Shown here: positions 5,623 through 8,393 of the stretch, one piece after another | Layout: every line of letters starts with the position of its first letter | Position numbering within the stretch: the first letter of the stretch is position 1 | Source of the DNA: Thiobacillus sp. | GTDB lineage: Bacteria; Pseudomonadota; Gammaproteobacteria; Burkholderiales; Thiobacillaceae | Assembly (NCBI GenBank): GCA_003510325.1 | Contig: DONB01000176.1 | Span: forward strand, 440 to 8,832 | Direction: 5' to 3' | DNA length: 8,393 nt | Translations under genes and position numbers: made by a program | Notes under the pieces: generated by a model | Databases searched by the model: none | The model's input: the letters and a program-made list of their open reading frames with translations, nothing else | What the model was told of the DNA's origin: nothing

Positions 5623-6674
5623 GGCGTCACCCCGGCATGGCTTTGTGCAGCGCCGGAGAAATCGGCCAGCAGCCTGGCGACGAACTCGGGTTCGAGGTCG
5701 CGCACGATGAAGACGAAACGGCTGCGGTGATCGTCGTCCGGCCAGGCGTCGAGCGTGACTTCCGGATACATCACGTGCTGCACGCCATGCAGCACCACCG
5801 GCTTCGCCTCGCCCTGCAGGTTGACGATCGCCTTGAAGCGCAGCAGGTTTTCGGCGCGAAACGAAGTCAGCATGGACAGCGCCGATTGCAGGCCGTAGCG
5901 ATCGAGCGGGGCGTCGAGCACCACCGAGAAGGCCTGGATGCGCGCATCGTGCAAGGCGGCGGGCTTGCCGCCGAGCCTGCCGGCGGCAGCGGGCTGGTAG
6001 CGCTGCGGCTGCAGCCAGCGTGCAACGTCCAGCGAGCGGGTTTCGGCATTCCACAGTCCCAGGTTCTGGATCGCGGTGGGATCGAGCTCGCCGTGTGTTA
6101 CCGTCACGATGTCGGCCGCCGGGTTGAGCGTGGTCAGCCGCTCGCGCAGGGCAGCCACCGTTTCGGCGGGTGCGAGGTCGGTCTTGGTGAGCAGTAGTCG
6201 GTCGGCCACTGCCACCTGCTTCACTGCTTCGAAGTGCGCGTCGAGCTGGCCCATGCCGAACAGCGCGTCGACCGTGGTGACCACGCCGTCGAGGCGAAAG
6301 CGTGCGCGCACCCAGTTGTCGTGCAAGAGGTTGTCGAGCACCGGCGCCGGGTCGGCGATGCCGGTGGTTTCGATGATGACGCGCTCGAACGGCGGGATGT
6401 CGCCCTTCTGCCGCGCCATCCACAAGTTCTTCAGCGTCGGCGACAGGCTGCCGGAAATGGTGCAGCACACGCAGCCGCCGGAAAGCAGCGCCATTGGCCC
6501 TTCCATTTTTTGCAGCAGCTGGTGGTCGAGCGCGACTTCGCCGAACTCGTTCATCAGGATCGCGGTGCGCGGCAGCGTGCGCACCAGATGATTCAGTACC
6601 GTGGTCTTGCCGCTGCCCAAAAAGCCGGTGAGCAGGGTGATCGGAAGGGGATCGGCGTCTTTCAGCGCATCCAT
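5619..6674 (-). CDS. COG0523 (CobW/ZigA-type) GTPase, probable zinc metallochaperone
   Basis: The 351-residue protein is a G3E-family GTPase. These proteins deliver metal to client enzymes at the expense of GTP, and many members work in zinc homeostasis. The order is Walker A GFLGSGKTT (17-25), the metal-binding CxCC motif in GGCVCCTI (C68, C70, C71), the switch region ETTGIADPAPVL (102-113), the base-recognition motif TKTD (163-166), and a CobW C-terminal domain at about 243-340. No cobalamin gene is nearby, so a role in B12 synthesis is unlikely. A C-terminal His-rich tail is absent, with only scattered histidines. The start is ATG at 6674, 19 nt after dksA, with a weak ribosome binding site. 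It overlaps yidD by 4 nt. The dksA neighbour and the downstream metal-uptake genes support a zinc role; the client protein is unknown. Confidence 0.92.
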   Translation of the reverse strand: MDALKDADPLPITLLTGFLGSGKTTVLNHLVRTLPRTAILMNEFGEVALDHQLLQKMEGPMALLSGGCVCCTISGSLSPTLKNLWMARQKGDIPPFERVIIETTGIADPAPVLDNLLHDNWVRARFRLDGVVTTVDALFGMGQLDAHFEAVKQVAVADRLLLTKTDLAPAETVAALRERLTTLNPAADIVTVTHGELDPTAIQNLGLWNAETRSLDVARWLQPQRYQPAAAGRLGGKPAALHDARIQAFSVVLDAPLDRYGLQSALSMLTSFRAENLLRFKAIVNLQGEAKPVVLHGVQHVMYPEVTLDAWPDDDHRSRFVFIVRDLEPEFVARLLADFSGAAQSHAGVTP

Positions 6675-6693
6675 CTTGGTCGAACGGACGGGC

Positions 6694-7113
6694 TCAGGCG
6701 CGCAGCCTTTCCATCTTTTCGTGGCGTTCCTGCGCCTCGATCGAGTATTCGGCGGTGGGGCGGGCCAGCAGGCGGGGCAGGCCGATCGGCTCGCCGGTTT
6801 CCAGGCACCAGCCGTATTCGCCGCTCTCGATCCGGTTGAGGGCCGTGTTGATTTTCTTCAGCAGCTTGCGTTCACGGTCGCGCACGCGCTGCTCCAGCAT
6901 GTGTTCCTCTTCCACCGTGGCGCGGTCGTTGGGGTCGGCAAAGTTTTCGTTTTCCTTCAGGGTTGCGCCGGTGTCGGCGGCATTGCTGAGCATTTCGTCG
7001 CGCAGGGCTTCGAGGCGGCTGCGGAAGAACGCCAGCTGGTCGGCATTCATATAGGCGGAAGCCGGCATTTTCAGCAGTGCAGCTTCGGTCAGGGGTTTGG
7101 ATGAGGCGGGCAT
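6694..7113 (-). CDS. dksA: DksA-family RNA polymerase-binding regulator with a single finger cysteine
   Basis: DksA binds the secondary channel of RNA polymerase and works with ppGpp in the stringent response. The 139-residue protein has a coiled coil whose tip keeps the key acidic pattern DPNDRA (D60, D63, A65), followed by the helix VEEEHMLEQRVRDRERKLLKKI. The C-terminal zinc-finger region reads GWCLETGEPIGLPRLLARPT and then YSIEAQERHE. Compared with the four-cysteine E. coli finger, only the first cysteine (C103) remains; the others are Thr, Ser and Ala. This matches single-cysteine DksA proteins known from alpha- and betaproteobacteria, which fold without zinc. The start is ATG at 7113 with GGAG 7 nt upstream. 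The longer open frame to 7323 runs through the intergenic region and is rejected. As first gene of the run, its promoter may drive the downstream metal genes. Confidence 0.93.
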   Translation of the reverse strand: MPASSKPLTEAALLKMPASAYMNADQLAFFRSRLEALRDEMLSNAADTGATLKENENFADPNDRATVEEEHMLEQRVRDRERKLLKKINTALNRIESGEYGWCLETGEPIGLPRLLARPTAEYSIEAQERHEKMERLRA

Positions 7114-7257
7114 GCGTGCGCTCCATGAATCGAACAATGGATGATTTACCGCCGGTATTGCGGTGCGAAGGGGGGCAGTCTGAACGCCCGGCGCGAAAGG
7201 TGCAAGCCGGCAGGCGGATAGCGGGCTCGCGGGGCGTGCATCCGCCCGTGGTTGCAC

Positions 7258-7263
7258 CATAAT
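7258..7263 (+). promoter_or_regulatory. Possible -10 box of the lipoprotein-ppk2 operon
   Basis: CATAAT matches the sigma70 -10 consensus at five of six bases and lies 49 nt before the ATG at 7313. The region 16-18 nt upstream (cgtgcatcc) is a poor -35, so the promoter may be weak or activator-dependent. Confidence 0.35.
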
Positions 7264-7302
7264 GGAAAAACGGGTGCGTATGGCTCGGCCTGCGCAAGAC
7301 TC

Positions 7303-7309
7303 AGGAGGG
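7303..7309 (+). promoter_or_regulatory. Ribosome binding site deciding the lipoprotein start
   Basis: AGGAGGG lies just before the ATG at 7313 and is close to the full anti-16S complement. It settles the start in favour of 7313 over the in-frame ATG at 7262, whose upstream sequence lacks such a site. Confidence 0.75.
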
Positions 7310-7312
7310 CAC

Positions 7313-7870
7313 ATGAAAATCATCGGATTTGGACTGATCCCGCTGCTGCTCGGCAGCTGCTCGGGGCTTGGTTCGCCGGATCCGGCTTCGCCGTATTACG
7401 TCTACACTTCCGGCTGGGCGGTGCAGCTCAATCGGGCATTGCAGATTCCGCCCGGCGCCGCGACGGTGCGCCTGCAATACGGCCGGATCGTGCCGCGCAA
7501 CAGCGTGCAGGAGCACGATCCGTTCTGTGTGGTGGAGCTCGAGACGGTAAAAGACACGGGGCAGACGCTGCATCCGGGACGTTTCGAGCTATGGCGGGTG
7601 ACGCGCAGCGTCAATCCCGTTACGGCCACGTTGGTGCCACCTTTTGTCAAAGCGACTCGCGCCGATGATGACGGCGATCCGACTTTCTTGTACTACATCA
7701 CCGAATTCCGCCTGCGCGATGCCGCCCAGCCGAATCTTCGCGGCTTGCGCTGCGCCTGGAACCAGATGGCCCCTGGCAACCGAGCGCTGATGCGCCATCT
7801 CTCGCTGGACGAGATCCGCCAAGCGCTGGGCGACTGGATGACCCTGATTCCGCCGAAAGGGACGCTGTGA
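7313..7870 (+). CDS. Uncharacterised lipoprotein
   Basis: The 185-residue protein begins MKIIGFGLIPLLLGSC, a typical lipoprotein signal with lipobox LGS-C. C16 should be lipidated and the protein anchored in the envelope. After a short Gly/Ser/Pro linker, the mature part contains GWAVQLNRALQIPPG (35-48) and VRLQYGRIV (52-60). C72 in HDPFCVVELE and C147 in LRGLRCAWNQ could form a disulfide. The C-terminal part has the helix LSLDEIRQALGDWMTL (163-178). I do not recognise a named family; conserved hypothetical betaproteobacterial lipoproteins of this shape exist to my recollection. Its stop overlaps the GTG start of the PPK2 gene (GTGA), so the two are co-transcribed and translationally coupled. 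No function is assigned. Confidence 0.85.
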   Translation: MKIIGFGLIPLLLGSCSGLGSPDPASPYYVYTSGWAVQLNRALQIPPGAATVRLQYGRIVPRNSVQEHDPFCVVELETVKDTGQTLHPGRFELWRVTRSVNPVTATLVPPFVKATRADDDGDPTFLYYITEFRLRDAAQPNLRGLRCAWNQMAPGNRALMRHLSLDEIRQALGDWMTLIPPKGTL

Positions 7871-8393
7871 AGCCTGCCGATACCCGCATCGCCCCCGACG
7901 CCAAGGTCAAGCTTGCGAAGTGGGACGCCGACGACACCGACATCATCGGCAAGGACAAGTCGGACGCGCGCGACCAGCTGGACGAATATCGGGCGCGTCT
8001 GGAAACGTTGCAGGAGTTGCTGTATGCCGAGGGCAGGCACAAGCTGCTGATCGTCCTGCAGGCGATGGACACCGCCGGCAAGGATTCCACCATCCGCCAC
8101 GTGTTCCAGGGCGTCGATCCGCTGGGCGTGAAAGTGGCCAGCTTCAAGGCGCCGACGCCGTACGAACTGGCGCGTGACTATCTGTGGCGGGTGCATCATC
8201 ATGTCCCGGGCGCAGGCGAAATCGCCATCTTCAACCGCTCGCACTACGAGGACGTGCTGATCACCCGCGTCAACGGCTGGATCGACGCCGCCGAATGCAA
8301 GCGGCGCTACCGTCAGATCAACGATTTCGAGCGCATGCTGGCGGAAACCGGTACCACCATCCTCAAGTTCTATCTGCACATCTCGAAGGACGA
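7867..8393 (+). CDS. PPK2-family polyphosphate:nucleotide phosphotransferase, N-terminal part
   Basis: PPK2 enzymes move phosphate between inorganic polyphosphate and nucleotides, commonly regenerating ADP or ATP (or GTP) from polyphosphate. The first 175 codons are present and the gene runs off the window. The Walker A region is LQAMDTAGKDSTIRHVF (64-80), followed by QGVDPLGVKVASFKAPT, the lid-like segment DYLWRVHHHVPGAGEIAI, and the Walker B/FNRSHYEDVLITRV block (about 119-135). This pattern resembles the PPK2 subfamily annotated as polyphosphate:nucleotide phosphotransferase, but class I versus III cannot be settled here. The start is GTG at 7867; the next in-frame ATG is inside the Walker A region and too late. 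An AAGGGA stretch upstream may act as ribosome binding site. The 4-nt overlap couples it to the lipoprotein gene. Confidence 0.93.
   Translation, partial: MKPADTRIAPDAKVKLAKWDADDTDIIGKDKSDARDQLDEYRARLETLQELLYAEGRHKLLIVLQAMDTAGKDSTIRHVFQGVDPLGVKVASFKAPTPYELARDYLWRVHHHVPGAGEIAIFNRSHYEDVLITRVNGWIDAAECKRRYRQINDFERMLAETGTTILKFYLHISKD

Larger units (their letters stand above)
7114..7312. promoter_or_regulatory. Divergent intergenic region between dksA and the lipoprotein gene
   Basis: These 199 nt separate divergent genes and should hold both promoters. The dksA ribosome binding site (GGAG on the minus strand) is at 7121-7124. On the plus strand, CATAAT at 7258-7263 is a -10 candidate for the lipoprotein gene. 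On the minus strand, TTCAGA followed after 18 nt by CAATAC is only a weak promoter candidate for dksA. Open frames cross the region on both strands, but their translations do not resemble proteins. Confidence 0.5.

Noticed and set aside
5623..6468. Upstream extension of the yidD frame
   Set aside because: It lies within the GTPase gene in another frame. YidD homology begins exactly at the ATG at 5622, and the upstream part is Arg-rich shadow sequence.
7262..7312. Upstream ATG start for the lipoprotein
   Set aside because: It would bury the lipoprotein signal sequence 17 residues inside the protein. The strong AGGAGG before 7313 favours the shorter form.
7114..7323. 70-residue N-terminal extension of DksA
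   Set aside because: The extension is Arg/Pro-rich, crosses the divergent promoter region and lacks a ribosome binding site, whereas the ATG at 7113 has GGAG at good spacing.
7693..8379. Minus-strand 228-codon frame opposite the lipoprotein and PPK2 genes
   Set aside because: The plus strand encodes unmistakable PPK2 motifs; the antisense translation has none.

Overview
The window is GC-rich, densely coding chromosomal DNA. Its proteins look betaproteobacterial, perhaps from the Thiobacillus/Hydrogenophilales-Nitrosomonadales neighbourhood. This rests on family resemblance only: an HslV beginning MEQYRGTT, a DksA keeping one of the four zinc-finger cysteines, a DUF4126 protein and a tandem STAS protein. 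No mobile element, CRISPR array, tRNA or rRNA was seen. No stretch of more than 300 bases lacks a gene.

Layout. Positions 1-7113 hold ten genes, all on the minus strand and tightly packed. In transcription order they are: dksA-like regulator (7113-6694), COG0523/CobW GTPase (6674-5619), yidD (5622-5386), a small exported His/Cys protein (about 5371-5072), a coiled-coil outer-membrane barrel protein (5003-3663), a ZnuA-type metal-binding protein (3652-2723), an ABC-3 family metal permease (2726-1962), a tandem STAS protein (1922-804), a DUF4126 membrane protein (804-214) and the start of hslV (206-1, cut by the window edge). The largest gaps in this run are 68 nt before the barrel gene and 39 nt before the STAS gene; several junctions overlap by 1-4 nt. 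A 199-nt divergent region (7114-7312) separates this run from two plus-strand genes. These are a lipoprotein (7313-7870) and a PPK2-family polyphosphate kinase (7867 to the window end), joined by a GTGA overlap.

How the genes may work together. The middle of the run reads as a metal (probably zinc) acquisition and allocation module. It has an outer-membrane channel, a periplasmic His/Cys protein, a three-histidine metal-binding protein, an inner-membrane permease and a cytosolic COG0523 metallochaperone GTPase with a CxCC motif. It is headed by a DksA whose finger should not need zinc. The ABC ATPase normally required for import is not in the window. The STAS, DUF4126 and hslV genes are probably linked by position rather than function. 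The plus-strand pair suggests polyphosphate/nucleotide metabolism next to an uncharacterised envelope lipoprotein.

Limits. All family calls come from reading motifs by eye; no alignment or database search was run. Metal specificity is inferred, and no convincing Zur operator was found.
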